Of a stretch of 64,000 nucleotides of DNA, positions 45,899 to 59,690 are shown in pieces. Below the pieces are notes generated by a model, which worked only from the letters and a program-made list of their open reading frames with translations, was not told the origin of the DNA and ran no database searches. The stretch lies in the NCBI GenBank assembly GCA_021613535.1, contig CP075495.1, forward strand, positions 11,718,001 to 11,782,000. Direction: 5' to 3'. Position 1 is the first letter of the stretch. Every line of letters starts with the position of its first letter. The position numbers and the translations under genes were made by a program. Origin of the DNA: Adineta vaga (lineage: Eukaryota; Rotifera).

Positions 45899-48160
45899 CG
45901 TCAGGTCAAATGAGTTTGCGAGAATAATCAAACGCTACTCTTGTATTTTTTTTTCGATGACGAAAACAAGTTACGAACAACGAATAATTTCTTTTTCTCT
46001 TCTCTTTGCTCGTATGTTTCGTCCTTTGAAGGTACGCTTGTCGAAAATAAACGAAGAAGAAAAAAAAATAAAACAGACGCATACATTTCTTTCGAAGGAC
46101 ACAGATGGGTAAACGTGTTCTTTTTATGAATAAAACAAAAAAAGCGATAGAAAACTTTTTTCATTCATTAAATGTCAACTAATGTATTTTTATTTGATGA
46201 CTATAGATACTGCCTATAGAAATTGATTTCTATTCTTCAAGATGAATCGATGACTTCATGAATAATATGGATTAGAGAACGATGAAATCTTTCAAAATAG
46301 ATGTGATATTTGAGTCTATACACTTACACTTAAAGAACATAAGTAAACTTGCATAGTAAATGATTCCGTAAGATTTTATTAGAATACGACTAGACATTGT
46401 TAATGAAATGAAATCATAGAATTAGTTTTTCTAGATTCGAGAATGTAATATTTAGGAAACCTTTCAAAAATGTACGATCGACGTATTTTTCATTCACCTG
46501 ATCATCAGTTATTGACAACATCTGTGTTCGTATTTGTGATTCGTGTACGAAAGGACGTACGAAAGAATCAAATATTGTTAATAATGATGTATTATTGTCC
46601 ATTCAGAATAAGAGTATAAGACGATGATGATTAATATAATGATAAGTAGAAGTGGAAAATGAGCAAAAACGAATAGTGTGAAAAACAAGAAGAAAGAAAA
46701 GAAGAAGTTCAACTTCCTTTTTCACCATTCTACCGGAAGACGAAGCATATACTTCATTAGATGATTATGATAGAAAGAAAAAAAGGAGAGTGGCATTGCA
46801 TTAAAGATAAACTATTGTCATTTAGGTTTTTTCCGCTTCTCTTTTAGCATAATCGAACGTAATGATTAACTTACAGAACGAGATTTTTGATTTTTTTCTG
46901 TAGAACCAAGTGACATTGATGTCATTGTTTTGTGCATGTTTTATTTCGAATGATTCGAAATTATCAGTCTATTTCATCCATTGATACATCTATGAGATTA
47001 TAAAGAAAAAAAAACGTAATAACTGACATGCAAAAGATTAAGAATAGGAGAGAGAAAAAAAAGAATGAGCAATTTTCTAAACGAATTATTCGATGATTAT
47101 TTCCGGAATATAATAAAAATAGTTATTAGTGAATCATAGAAAAGAAAGTACTTTACTTGTTGTTGTTCTTGATGATTCTCTATCAAATGGGTGGATATAA
47201 AATGGAACCAATCTAGAACAATACACTTGAACAGTTTCTTTCCTTTGCTTATCAAAGATGTCGCTTAGATTATATCAAACAAAATTTGTCATCAATGATA
47301 TTCAAATAATATCTGGCAGACCTTTTATTTCTTCTATTAGTATTTTTTCATAACAATCTAGATATCCTTCTATTGGTTGAATAAAAGATCGTTCTGAAAA
47401 AGTAATTCTCTCTAATGCAATATTCGAAAATACAAACTTAATCGTGTGTGTTATTTTCATCAAACGAACGAACAGTTTCCTCTTCTGATTTCTATAGAGA
47501 CTGTTTCATGTCTATATATTCTGTTGCTGATTTATTCTATCTTGGATCAATATTGAAACTCACTTGATATATTTACTAATCAGACTTTTTGTTTATTGAT
47601 TTTTTTTGCTCACCTCAAAAAGCACATGATCTGAGTGAGAGAAATGGAAAAATACATTTCATTTTTTCAATGTTAGGTATAAACTAGAGCACTTTTAATA
47701 ACTTTCATTCATCATTGGCAAACAATATGCTATTTCATTCACGATTAATAATCGAGAATATTAATTACATCTTAGCTTTGTAGACATGCATCTTGAAATA
47801 TACGAAAGTAAAGTTTATTGGAGCGAAAGGAATCTCGCCTGTTAGTATTTTGCGTAGGCTTTTTTATAAATGTATTTTTAAAGGTGTACTTATGTGTTTA
47901 AAAAATGTACAAATAAGAGAACGGGAATAAACTTTGTACAAGCAACCAGAAACGAATATACAATGCACTCACACAATTAGAGAGAGAAAGAGAGAGAGAA
48001 AAAAAACGTCAAGAAACAGAAAACAACAAAGAAACGTTTAGGAATAGTAAGGATTCATTATCTGACGCACACACACACGTAAGCAGACGCATTGAAGTAT
48101 GAAGAAAAATGAACCTGAGCAAAGAAAAACAAAACATGATATCGAAAAAGTTCTTGTTTT
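45899..48160. other. Intergenic/5' region of the ORP-like gene
   Basis: No secure gene. A small minus-strand open exon at 46877-46937 ends in GTAAGT; another minus frame at 46414-46602 reads MDNNTSLLTIFDSFVRPFV with a possible donor. Neither can be spliced convincingly to the ORP start. Purine/pyrimidine-rich low-complexity DNA is frequent. Confidence 0.4.
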
Positions 48161-50939
48161 TTAAGTGTAACGATATTTTCGTATTGAATCTGTTGTTAAA
48201 TCAACACAAAGTACACATCCATCACGTGTTGTCGTTAACGAACATGGTCGTCGTAAACGTTGAGAATAAGAATCGATAATACGTAGTAAATGACCATGAG
48301 TATCATAGATTTCGATACGAGCAGTACCGTCTTTTTCACATTTTCCAGCTAATAAAAGACCATTTTTATCTACACATAATGCCGTATAAAAGCCTAGAAG
48401 AGCAAAAAAGCGAAAAATTATAAATGAACATAATGATAATGTTTATCTTACCTCCTTTCGATGTTAAAGTAGGCATAAGTTTTGAGTGTGGAGGAAGTGA
48501 TACGGATGTTTGTAATTGTCTATGATAAGATGGAATTAGATCAGGTGGTTGATGAGCAATATGAACATCAACATCAACAATTTGTTGTGGAGTTAAGGAT
48601 GTAATTTGTCGTAAATATTTTCCTTCATAAGATAAAATATGTATTCGATGATCGCCAACAATAATTTCATCTTGTGAACCAACAGTAAATCCTTTGATTG
48701 TCTTAATACCGTATGAACGTAAATCAATTTTATTAATTAAATCACCTGTACGATTGTCAATAATGAAGAATGTGTTATTGTCACAGATAAGTAAAGAATC
48801 TGGATGATGTTCAAATAAAGCAATTTGAACAGGTTCATCAAAAGATGAACATGTTATTTGGTGATGAATAGTAATCTGACTATTTGCAACTGATGATGAC
48901 GATGGATCAGAGTTGACTATGGAAAATTCAGTTATCAATTTACTTTTCCAATCAAGTAAATAAAATGTTGAAGTGGAAGAACGATAAGCAAGACCAGTGC
49001 TAGTTGTATCAAGAAGTGTATCGGTTGCTAGAATACAGAAAGAAAATATTTTTCAATTCAAATTAATCTAAACTTACCAAGATGTCCAAGAAATTTTCCT
49101 TCCCATGTTAAACATTTAATTCGACTATTGCCCGGATCAAGTACATATACTTGTTCTCGTTCTGTACTTTCATCCACAATAACACTCACCGGCATAGATA
49201 ATTCATTTTCACCACGACCACGTTTACCTTTATTATTCAAAAGAAAAGAATGAATCGATTTAAACACAAATCATTCCCTCTATTCGATATTCTTACCAAA
49301 TGACCATAATGGATTATTATGCATGGTTACGTCTACAAGAAATGGTGAACCTGATATTGGTCGATCAAATATTCTTATATCAATTTTATGATTTCCACTT
49401 AGCAATGGTCGAAATATAATTGTATAGATTCCACTTTGTTTATCATGAAAACTGTATTCACATAATTTGCCATATGAATCCCAAATATTAACTGTCAACG
49501 GATCGCCACCATCGATACGTACATTCCCATTATAATCAACCGTTTCAATATGTATAGCACATTGAAGGTTAGCTACTGCTGGTTCAATTTTTGCTCGACA
49601 TAACGGTGGATAAGTTGATGAAACACGTATACGACCAACACTATTTAATGAACGTGCTAAATCTTGTAAAGCTTGATTATGTCGAAATTCAAATTTCATA
49701 AATGAATTTTCACGTGGTTCACCTAATAGAGACATTCGTTCGATACGATCATTTAATTCTTGAATACGTTGTGTTAAAATATGAATATCTGATGCTTGTT
49801 CAAGAACGGCACATTCTTGTTCGATTTTATTTTTTTCATCTAGAAAAAAAGAAAAAGATTTCGGTAGAAGGAAGAAAAGAAATAGATAAAAAGATTTACT
49901 GAGTATAACATTTAATTGATCTTGAAGAACTTTTAATTTATAATCTCGAGTTGTTTTTAATGATTGTAGTAAATTGTTTTGACGATTTTCAACATAACTT
50001 TTAATTTCATTGAACGAACGATTGATGGCCTCAGCTAGAGAAAAAAAACAATTCGATGAAAGAAACATATTTTTATATAGTAAACAAAAATTTACCAGCT
50101 TTTTCCATACTACTATCAAGTCGTGTAACTTCATTTTTAACTGCTTCGAATGCATGATCCAAACAACTAAGAGCTAGAAAAAAAGAAAACAAGAATGATC
50201 TTTTTCTATTATTCAAAATACTGAATAGTTTTCTAATGAGACAAAATCAAGTTAAAGTTATCATTCAAAATGTCAAATGTCAATATATAGATCATCGATT
50301 GATGGTTAGACATATACTTCTAGAAATCACGATGTTTCATCTTACTTTTTGATGCTTTGAAAAACAAGATTTCATTCATACGTTTAATTGCTAATGAAAA
50401 TGGTACGACTGTATGTTCGGCAGAGATTTGATGTTGATCACATAATTGACAGAAAATTTTATCGCATGTTTCACAAAACAATAATTCTTCATTTGTATGT
50501 GAAATACATTTTGGAATAACATCACGTCGTAAACGAACCATTAAATCTAGCAATTGATTTACAATAAACGATGGTGGAAAAGAAGTAACACCACCTACAA
50601 AAAATAAATATTGACATTTAAAACAAAAAAATAAATCATTTATGTACCTCGAGGTAATAGAATATGTTCACGACAAATTGGACCTAAGAAGGAAAGAGAT
50701 TAAGAAGATAATGGAAAAGATGTATTTATCTACATACATTTAATTGCATCGGATCTTGGTTGAGAATTTACAATTCGTTCTAAACATTGTCGACAGACAG
50801 TATGAGAACATGGTAATAATTTTGGTTGATGTTCACGTGAATCAGACGAATATTGATTAATACATGTTGAACATGTTAAAAAATGTTCCGTGAAATCTTT
50901 GGCATTGATATTAATTGTTTCAACTAATGTCGAACCCAT
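48161..50939 (-). CDS. TRIM-NHL E3 ubiquitin ligase (TRIM2/3/71-like)
   Basis: Domain order from the ATG at 50939: RING CSTCINQY...LPCSHTVCRQCLERI...KCPICREHI (residues about 23-75); B-box 2 CISHTNEELLFCETCDKIFCQLCD...EH (about 105-140); a coiled coil over several exons (RSFNEIKSYVENRQNNLLQS to LNDRIERMSLLGE); a filamin/ABP280 immunoglobulin repeat (CAIHIETVDYNGNVRIDGGD to ISGSPFLVDV); then NHL-like beta-propeller blades including SMPVSVIVDE, VYVLDPGNSRIKCL and FYTALCVDKNGLLLAGK, ending DSIRKYRYT at 48161. All RING and B-box zinc ligands are visible. The propeller is divergent. TRIM-NHL proteins act in ubiquitylation, mRNA repression and neuronal trafficking; which role applies here cannot be read. 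Confidence 0.88.
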
Positions 50940-51008
50940 TTGTTTTTTATTAACGATTTCTAGTTTATTATTCTTAGATGTCTTTCCTTGTCACATTACA
51001 TCTGAAAT

Positions 51009-51046
<38 letters not shown>

Positions 51047-52309
51047 ATATGATCAACATAAACTGACATTGATGCATGATCCGAGAAAAAGAGAAAAAGA
51101 CAAAATAAACTTACTGCAAGGACACACATAACCTTGTCTCTAGCTCGTCAATAGTATTCTTACTACAATAATCTATTCTAGTCGTTAACATACTCAAATT
51201 AGATACATAAAATTAAAGATTGTTTATAAAGATCAAACTACTGATATGATAAAAAAAAAACAAGTACTAACTAAACATCAAGGAGAATGAAGAAAAAAGA
51301 GAATATGTCTATTTCATATCTCTTTCTTTCTCTAAGGAAATTTGATTTATTCAAGGACTTTCATTAAGATAAGAACTCAATTATGAAAATCATGTAGTCA
51401 ATGCTTATCAAACTTTAATATCTTTCTTTTCTCCGTGTCGTTGAAAACTAAAATTCCATTGTATTCTATCAAGTTAGTAAGAAGATTTCTCTGAAGAAAT
51501 GTAAAACGAAAAAAGAAACAAATGAATTAGTTATAGATTATCTGAAAAAAAACTAAGCACGAAATCTTCTGAATTAAAGAAGATTGATTAGTTAGAATAT
51601 TCGAGAAAAATACATACTTTCTATCTATTTATTTAAAAGAATTAATTGGAAAAAAGTGTCTGTTTCTTTTATATCTATATTTACAAAGACGTTCTTTTCT
51701 TTCCCTATGTCTATTTAACAAAATATAATTAACAAAGATTGATTTTTCCGACTTACTTATGTCCTTGTAAAAATCGCGTGAGCAATGTGTTGATATGATT
51801 TGTATGTAGAAACAACACAATTCGATCGTTCTCTCTTCTTATATTTATTTTGAATGAAAGAAAGAAAAATATTTTTCTTTCAATTAGATCAAACGAAATA
51901 AGAAAAAAAACAAGTTTATCTAGTTGATACAGTTTAGAAAACATATTTCCGTAAAGTAGAATGCTTACTTTTATTTAGTGATGAACATGAAATTTTAGAC
52001 AACTTTGTCATGTTATTCATTCAGTCACACATATTACGAATGAATGACGTTTATGTTACTGATAATAATGCTTACTTACTTATTTCGGGATGGCGCATGT
52101 GAGAAGAAACAAAGAGAAACATTGGAAAAAAAAGAGAAAAGGAAAGACGAAGATGACGACAGGCGTCTATAACTTTCTTTTCTCTTTTTCTTTCGTTTCG
52201 TTTATTCGACGCAAATGAATTGCAGATGAGACGATCATCTGCTTGCTCTTGTGCGTAGTTACTTATAGACCTGCTGATGATGATGATCGATGGAACAAAA
52301 AACATGTAA
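50940..52309. other. Intergenic
   Basis: Contains a (TA)n run at 51013-51044. Two minus-strand frames near 51.7-52.3 kb have no domain features. Otherwise A/T and purine-rich. Confidence 0.4.
51013..51044. repeat. (TA)n microsatellite
   Basis: About fourteen TA units upstream of the TRIM-NHL gene. Confidence 0.8.
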
Positions 52310-52382
52310 CGCCCGAGCAGGGGCTCGAACCCTGGACATTGTGGTTAAAAGCCACACGCTCTACCGACTGAGCTACCCGGGC
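52310..52382 (-). tRNA. tRNA-Lys (anticodon UUU)
   Basis: 73 nt and no intron. Acceptor stem GCCCGGG pairs with CTCGGGC (one G-U). D arm GCTC...GAGC. Anticodon arm TGTGG-CTTTTAA-CCACA with anticodon TTT. Variable loop ATGTC. T arm CAGGG-TTCGAGC-CCCTG. Discriminator base G. A- and B-box promoter elements are internal and canonical (TAGCTCAGTCGG and GGTTCGAGCCC). No CCA is encoded, as usual for nuclear tRNA genes. Confidence 0.97.
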
Positions 52383-53942
52383 TACGGAATATTACTGATA
52401 ATTTTATCAGATCTTTCTGCTTGATGCCAATAATTATTTTTTACATAATGAAGTCCTATCTCTGTTTTCAATTTCGTCATTGAAGAATTTTTATGAGTTA
52501 TATATGATATGATAGTAAAGGTTGGAATTTTGTTGAAAACAATTTCTCATGACGACATTTGATCGCGTGCGCATGCCAGGGTCATAATAGGAGATATAAG
52601 CAAAAGCTCGACCTTGTGCCATGTCATACTTTCGTTACTCGAACATTTATCTCATCTTGAGACTGTCTCTCACAGACTGATCAAGACGAATCATCGTCAT
52701 AACTCAAGGTTTGATTATACAGATCAGAGAAGAGCAAATAAATGAAAGATTTATTTAATATCATATAATAACACTATGACATAAGCTCGATATGTTATTC
52801 ATCATATCAGACAACATTTATAATACGAATTCATTTGATCGATCACTTATGTCTTTTATTAAACAGAGAATATGACTAAGATGTATGTTCTATATTAGTG
52901 TAAGACAGAATATCAATATCTCAAATTACTACTTTTATTCGATGGAAAGAAAAAGGAGACAAAACATCATTCTTTTCTTCTGTTTTTCTAACCTTTTCTT
53001 ATTTGGTCACTATATGTCTACAAATTATGATAACAACAAGTATGTTAAATATTACGTGACGATAAGAGACTAAATATTGATAAAAGTAAGATGTGATTCA
53101 AAATTCTTTAGTAATTGAACACTAAATATAACTCATTAAATTTAAGAATTACTTACTATAAAATTTTGCAGTATATTACCATTCGCTGTCGATTGGACTG
53201 TTCATGGATAAAATCATTTTCAATCTGATCTCTTTTTGTTACTCTACATTTATACACGACATAATATCAGTTTTTACCTTAGTCTCGCTCGTTTTTTTTG
53301 TCGAACTACGTGGTCGTTAATCACGCTTTTGAACAATATGTTCAAATGGGACTCACCTCCTCTTTCTTTCTACCGTTACTAAATAATAATCATATAAATA
53401 AAAGAACATCGACGCACAGACATGAACAAAAACGAACAAGAAAGCAAACGTTCTCTCATCGCTATTGATTGTACAAACGAGACATAGTATACGATTATCC
53501 CTCATCATGTCAAGCTATGCTCCTTGTATAAACAGAAGTAATACTGTCAAGTCGAAAGCAAAGAATATGATGGTAATCATCATTTCATATAATCTAATGC
53601 AAGACCGATTGAAATATTATAAATAATATCAATAATCATTACATCTACTCAAATCGATCTGGGGACAAACTGAAAGTTAATTCATGCGATGAGAAAACGG
53701 ATGTTTTTGTAGCAAAGCATGCAGAAAAAAATCTCGATAATAAATTTCATCTATTTTATTTAATGAGATGGCAAAACTTTAGAAAGGAAAAACATCAATG
53801 TTTCTATAAGATAAATGGATATAAAGGATATATAATGGATACGAAAACCAACGTATTGTCGTCCGATTGTAATCAATTCGATGAACATTAACTACTGGAT
53901 GATTTCTATAAAAATAATTAGATTTAGAATTATTTCCACAGA
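52383..53942. other. Intergenic
   Basis: 1.56 kb of AT-rich DNA between the tRNA and MIC10. No coding signal is convincing on either strand. Confidence 0.45.
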
Positions 53943-54329
53943 TCATATTCTTACATCCAAAAAATGTTCACGAATTTTTGTTAATCTTGAAGATTGTGCA
54001 CGAAGATAGGGTGAACGAAACTCATTTTGACAATTTCCATAACCCATCCCTAAACCAATACCGGTGCCCAAGAAAACTGGCCATGGACGACCTAGGTTCA
54101 AGCAACACGGAAAATATGTTAGTTAATATTAGAAGAATACTTACGTTTAAAGAGAACAGCTGAAAAGATAATACCCAAAGCAATACCAGAAGCTAAAATT
54201 AAAAGAAGAAATGATTTAATTAACTATGAATAAAATTGTACCTGTCTTAACGATTGTATCCGTAACACATCGATCCCATTTTTCACCATAGACATCTTCA
54301 GATGCTAATGTACGATTTGGTGTTGTCAT
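53943..54329 (-). CDS. MICOS10: MIC10 (MINOS1), MICOS core subunit
   Basis: Inner-mitochondrial-membrane protein that oligomerises to bend crista junctions. Three exons give 94 residues. The N-terminal block EDVYGEKWDRCVTDTIVKT matches the MIC10 family. Two glycine-rich membrane hairpins follow: ASGIALGIIFSAVLFKRR and FLGTGIGLGMGYGNCQNEF, the second with the GxGxGxG pattern needed for oligomerisation. The positively charged loop KRRP lies between. A tail of about 25 residues after the NCQ block is longer than in the 78-residue human protein. The stop is at 53943-53945; a donor-like GTAAG overlapping the last codons leaves open a further exon. Confidence 0.92.
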
Positions 54330-55280
54330 CTAGAAAAGATAAATATAGAAAGTAGCTCAAAAGTCTTTTTCCATCAGAGAACTTTTCTTTCGACAAAATC
54401 GAATGAAGTAAAACATGAAATATGGTAAATCGATTAAATCATCTAGATTCGTGCATCATTCATGCGTAGTTATGAATTGTTCGATAAAACATTCACGACA
54501 TAGAATCTAGGATCATAGAAGAAGAATAGTTTTTATAATAAAACTCAGTGAAAAAAACAAACTCTAAACATATATAGTTCTCTCTAAAATAAATAACTAA
54601 ATAGTCAATCAAAGTTTATTGATTTCCATTTCAATCGATCGCAATACTAGTTATTAAAGCCATTGCACTATTTTCTGCTTGCTATTCGGATTCGAATCCT
54701 TGGTTGGACTGTTGTTGTGCTGCATTTGATCGTTTTATAACAATTTCTAATAGATGTCACTTACCGTTACTGCTTTATATTTTGGACTGTTTCAGACTTA
54801 TCCAACAATTTGAGGAACGTCGAACTAATTGAACAGTACTATCAGTTCTGAAACAACTGCCGATCATGATTTGTTCTTCAACTGTATATTTCAATTATAT
54901 AGAAAATTATAGGAAAAGAAACATTTTTGAAATATTGAGTTGAAGATTCATCAATGAATGAAAAAAAAATTCTTTAAGATATTCTTCGATTATTAATTGA
55001 CATGATCATCCAACGTTGAACATGCAGACGTGAATAAAATGTCATAACAAGACGCTTTCGTTCGATCTTACTCTAGACGTTTCTGAATCAGAAGGAATTT
55101 TGAGAAGACTAGATTGAAAACGTGACAGAGGTCGCCGTCGACCAAAACGACTGCTTTTCTTTCTTATATAATACACGCATTTATTTCGACAGGTTTATCA
55201 TAATATCCAATCAATTTTTTCAGAAATTTTCAACCTTTTTTCTAATTTCATTGATCAATTTTTTGAAGAAAATAGCCATC
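54330..55280. other. Divergent intergenic region of MIC10 and CTNNBL1
   Basis: AT-rich, 0.95 kb; an open frame running into the CTNNBL1 start is 5' leader. No element stands out. Confidence 0.4.
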
Positions 55281-57650
55281 ATGAATGTCGATGAACTTTT
55301 AAGTTATCAGGTATTATCAGTTTTCTTTGTCTTGTATTATTTATCCTTCTATTTCTGTATTATAGCCGGAGAAACCTGCAGTGTCATCTGCGAATGCATC
55401 AGGAAATAAACGAACAACTGATTCAGCTTTTTCTATAGCTGCTGGATATCCTAAACGAGCCAAACGTCCGATTCTAGACGACGTACCTATGACATCAAAT
55501 AGTGCATCAATAAATAATACAAACATCGCTTTGTTAAGTCATGATGAACGTGATAAACTTTTACAAATGCTTGAACAAGAATCAGCAGTAAGAATTTAAC
55601 GAAAACTTGATTTAAAGAATTAAAATTATTCTGAACTTTTCTTCGTAGACAGAAGAACTCGATGAAACCTCATTGAAACGAATGCTTTCACAACTTGAAA
55701 AACGTATTTCAAAAAATCAAGAAATGCGTATTAAATATCCTGATCAACCAGAAAAGTAGTTTTATTCATATATATATTTCACTGTTCATAATGACGAAGC
55801 TTTCTTTTAGATTTATGGATTCAGAAATAGAATTAAATGATGCTGTACAAGAATTACATGTGATTGCGACACAATCAGAACTCTATCATGTTCTTGTCAA
55901 TATGAATGGCATCTCATTATTAATGAGTTTATTAACACATGAAAATACAGATATAAGTATTGCAGTAATTAGTCTTATTCAAGAATTAACAGATGTGGAT
56001 ACATTAACTGAAAGTGAAGAGCAAGCAGCATTTTTAATTGATGCATTAGTAAGTTGTTTAAATAAATAATGAAGAATTAAAAGATAATATTTCAGGCTGA
56101 ACAACAAATTGTGTCATTATTAGTTCAAAATATGGATAGATTAGATGAAAATGTTAAAGAAGAAGCAGATGGTATTCATAATTCATTAGGTAAGAAAGAT
56201 TGTTAAACATGAAGATATATAAATTATTCTTTTATGAATACAGCTATCGTTGAAAATATGACCGAATTTCGTCCATCTTTATGTATTGATGCATGTAAAC
56301 AAGGTTTACTATCATGTTTATTAAAACGTTTACAAGTAAGAATATAAAGTTTTTCGATGATCAAAGAAAAAATGATGTTTTCTTTTTCGATTAGATTAAA
56401 TCTCCATTTAGCTCAATTCGTTTATATTGTTCTGAATTAATGTCAATTTTATTACAAAATCATGATGAAAATAGACAAATGCTTGGTGAATTAGAAGGCA
56501 TCGATATACTCTTACAACAACTTGCTGTAAGCATTTATTTAGTTTACTCATAAACTGATGAGAAACTAGATTACATAGTCATTCTTTCATTTTTTTTCTT
56601 CTTTTAATAATAGTATTATAAACGGCATGATCCACAAACAAGTGAAGAATTTGAATATATGGAAAATTTATTTAGTTGTCTATGTTCATCATTAATGTTT
56701 GCTCCTAATCGACAACGATTTCTTAAAGGTGAAGGTCCACATTTAATGAATATTATGCTCAAGTAAGATATCTTTGTTAATATTTTTTCTGAATTCAAAT
56801 TCGTTTCTCTAATAGAGAAAGAAAGGCATCGCGTAATGGTGCATTGAAAACTTTAGATTTTGCTATGACGGGTGTTGAAGGAAAAGATAATTGTCAAAAG
56901 ATAGTTGATATCCTTGGTTTACGTACAATTTTTCCATTATTTATGAAACCACCAAAAGGAAATAAACGATCTGGAGAGATGCGAGCAGAAAATGAAGGTA
57001 ATAATCTTCATCGATCATTTGTTATATTCTATTTTGTTTTCATCATTAGAACATGTTATCTCCTGTATCGCTTCATTAATAAGAAATTGTAGTGGTGCTA
57101 ATCGTCAACGTGTATTTAATAAATTTACTGAAAATGATCATGAGAAAGTAAAGGAAAGCCTTGAATTTATCTATTTCATAGAAATGAATGTTTTAGGTGG
57201 ATCGAATCATGGAACTTCATTTTCAATACTATGAACGTGTTCAAGCAGCTAATAATCATATTGGAGATGACGATGAAGAAGATGAAGATGAAGCCTATCT
57301 TCGTCGATTAGATGCTGGATTATTTACTTTACAATTGATTGATTATATTATTATTGAAATAGCTTCATCAACAGCCAACATTCCATCAATACGACAACGT
57401 GTCATACAAATTCTTAATTTAAGAAATAGTTCTATTGATTCCATCAAAGCTCTCGTACGCGGTAAGATATTTATCTATCTATGTATATTGTATACAAATT
57501 TATTGGTTTCTGTTTTAAGAACATGCGAACAATTTGGGTAATTCAAAGAAAAGTAATGGTGTTAATTATCCAACTAATGATGAAACAAGCAATGGACATG
57601 GTGAAGATTCTCATAAACAATATTTGTTGGATTTAGTTGATAAATTCTAA
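55281..57650 (+). CDS. CTNNBL1: CTNNBL1, beta-catenin-like protein 1
   Basis: Armadillo-repeat nuclear protein of the spliceosomal PRP19/CDC5L complex. About ten exons. It starts MNVDELLSYQ, followed by a basic NLS-like segment (YPKRAKRPILDD). Clear family blocks in order: KRISKNQEMRIKYPDQPEKF, LNDAVQELHVIATQSELYHV, ENTDISIAVISLIQELTDVD, LLVQNMDRLDENVKEEADG, AIVENMTEFRP, LLGELEGIDILLQQL written here as LGELEGIDILLQQL, RFLKGEGPHLMNIML, DILGLRTIFPLFMK, RVFNKFTENDHEKVDRIMEL, YLRRLDAGLFTLQ and RQRVIQILNLRNSSI, ending LLDLVDKF. These cover the whole family length; the extreme N-terminus is shorter and more Ser/Asn-rich than in vertebrates. All junctions read in frame. Confidence 0.97.
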
Positions 57651-57804
57651 AACAATACCTATTCTTCTTTTTTTCTATTCTTTTCTGTATGGTACATATA
57701 TGTAAACGTGTGACGTCACACTATTCTTCTACTAAATCTAGATATATCTTGTTAAAGAAATCAACAATAGATATGTCATATACATCTCGTTCTTCTTCTT
57801 TTTT

Positions 57805-57900
57805 TTAAATGGACGGCTGATATGCTTGTGAAAGATAAAGAATCAAATCTAGTTCTTGTTTACTTTGTCGTTCCATGATTCGAAGTGTCATGTCTTCCAT
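57805..57900 (-). CDS. Very short ORF, possible last exon
   Basis: 31 codons: MEDMTLRIMERQSKQELDLI followed by LYLSQAYQPSI and a stop. It is strongly amphipathic-helical with coding-like composition, converging on CTNNBL1. It could be a terminal exon whose upstream exons I could not find, or a chance frame. Confidence 0.2.
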   Translation of the reverse strand: MEDMTLRIMERQSKQELDLILYLSQAYQPSI

Positions 57901-57955
57901 ACGATTTCTTTCTACTCGTTGATTTCACTCACATTACTAAACAACTGATAAAGTT

Positions 57956-58183
57956 ATGTCACAACAAGTCCTATCATCAAGAAATCTTCATCATCGTCAT
58001 GGTAATAATGATGATGAGATTAATTGCTTTGGTTACGTTGTAAATCAATGTAATTTCTATGTTGAACATTTTGGTATTATTATGAAAAAAGTTATATGTA
58101 AATCATGGTCAATCAAATCGAAACAATCAACGCGAAAGAAAAAGAAACAAGTAAATATAAATTTTCTTCAGATGCTTCAATAG
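57956..58183 (+). CDS. Hypothetical 75-residue protein
   Basis: Open frame with an ATG after an A-rich leader; composition moderately coding-like (NLHHRHGNNDDEINCFGY, then VKW-type hydrophobic segment and a Lys/Arg-rich end). AATAAA follows at about 58259. No family recognised. Confidence 0.25.
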   Translation: MSQQVLSSRNLHHRHGNNDDEINCFGYVVNQCNFYVEHFGIIMKKVICKSWSIKSKQSTRKKKKQVNINFLQMLQ

Positions 58184-59690
58184 AAGAAGATCATTGACAT
58201 ATACTAATTTCCTCACTTCACTTTATTTACTATTCTGAATACATCATCTATTTATCTTAAATAAATAGAAAACATTGAATGAAACCAACAATGTTTATGC
58301 ATAATAATTATTATCAAGCAATAATAAAATATGCCGTTTTTTTCCTTCTTTTTCTATTCATCGAAAACTCATAAGAAGATTCTCTGGATTACATTTAGTT
58401 GTTTGTTTTTAACAGCGTATTTCTTTTCTTTTTCCAATAGTCTACAACAAATATTATAATGTTGAGTTATTGAATACAATTATGAGAAATATATCTATCT
58501 CTCTTTTCTCTATAGTACGGACATGTCTAGTCGAGAATTCTTATCATAAACATCTACTAAGTAAATCTTTATCATTAATGCTTGTAGTCGATTGTTATCT
58601 GTCTGCAAACAACTATTGCTAATTTATTAAAGATTGTCTGTTGTCATCGAATATCTTATGATTCTTGTAAGTGTCCTCGCAAAACCTTGTATTATCGTAT
58701 ATTGTTTTTAATCAAACGAAAAAGAAATGTATTTATTGAGAATGAATGATCGTATTTGATAAAAAAAAAGGGCCCGACAAGAAAAAAGAAGAAAACGGAA
58801 TATGAGATACAAAGACAGCTGAAGTTTTCCGTTCTTATGCATTCAATTGTCAATCAATTTCTATAAAGAGAAAAATTGTTGACATTGCGTGGGTCGATAC
58901 ATATTCATCTGCATTACAATTTATCTTTTTCAATCGTCTATTTATAGTTGTGATCGACCACACTTTCTTATTATTCGAGTGTATATTCAGTGAATACAAA
59001 TACGTTTTCCGTCGAGTTTTCCTTTCCAACAAATACGGAAATTAAAAGATAGTTACTATTAGAAATGAGTACTTTTCCTTATTAGTAACATCTGCATGTC
59101 TCTTCTTATTTTAACATTCCAACGATGGAACGAAGAGAAAGGTGTTTCTACTTGATTATTACCTGACAGATGCAACAAAAACGGGTTTACTTGTTTTATA
59201 AGACTTCAACATTTATAATCATCAATTCTTTTCATTTTTTTTCTTTTTTTGTCTTACTTATGTTTCCATATGCTACACGCGCACATAACGCCTACTCAAC
59301 AACGATCAGTCGTCCTTAGTAATTACGGATTTTTTCTTGCTTTCTTTCAGACGTGTGTTTTTCTCCTTTCCTTTTTTCTACCCCGAAAAAAATGTCACTC
59401 AGTATTCTGTTTTTTTTCTGGTTCTTCTCTTCATCCTTGTGCGCTTTTAATAGGGTGACGCAGCAAAGCTAGATACCACCGAGTAATAGCAATAGAGCAC
59501 ATTCTTTTCTCTATCTGCTTGTTCTTAATATCAGGATTTTTTTGTTTATGGGCTTTTTACATTGTATATTACATTAGTTTCGTAGAATTTCTGATGTTAG
59601 TATCGTCTTCCAATGCAGTTCGAGATGTACTAAAAGATAACTCTATATTATCCGCAGTATTGATGTTATTCTTGTTCTTGTTGTTTTTAG

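Larger units (their letters stand above)
57651..59690. other. Intergenic with two weak small-ORF candidates
   Basis: 3' flank of CTNNBL1, then AT-rich DNA up to the next gene's first visible exon. The two small frames at 57805-57900 (minus) and 57956-58183 (plus) are listed apart. Nothing else is supported. Confidence 0.4.

Noticed and set aside
45928-46164. Opposed 60-80 codon frames upstream of the ORP start
   Set aside because: Lys/Phe-rich low-complexity translations of purine/pyrimidine runs on both strands.
46414-46937. Two small minus-strand exons (46414-46602 and 46877-46937) as 5' exons of the ORP gene
   Set aside because: The only in-phase acceptor before the ORP start lies in an A-rich tract without pyrimidines; joining is not convincing, so kept only as a remark.
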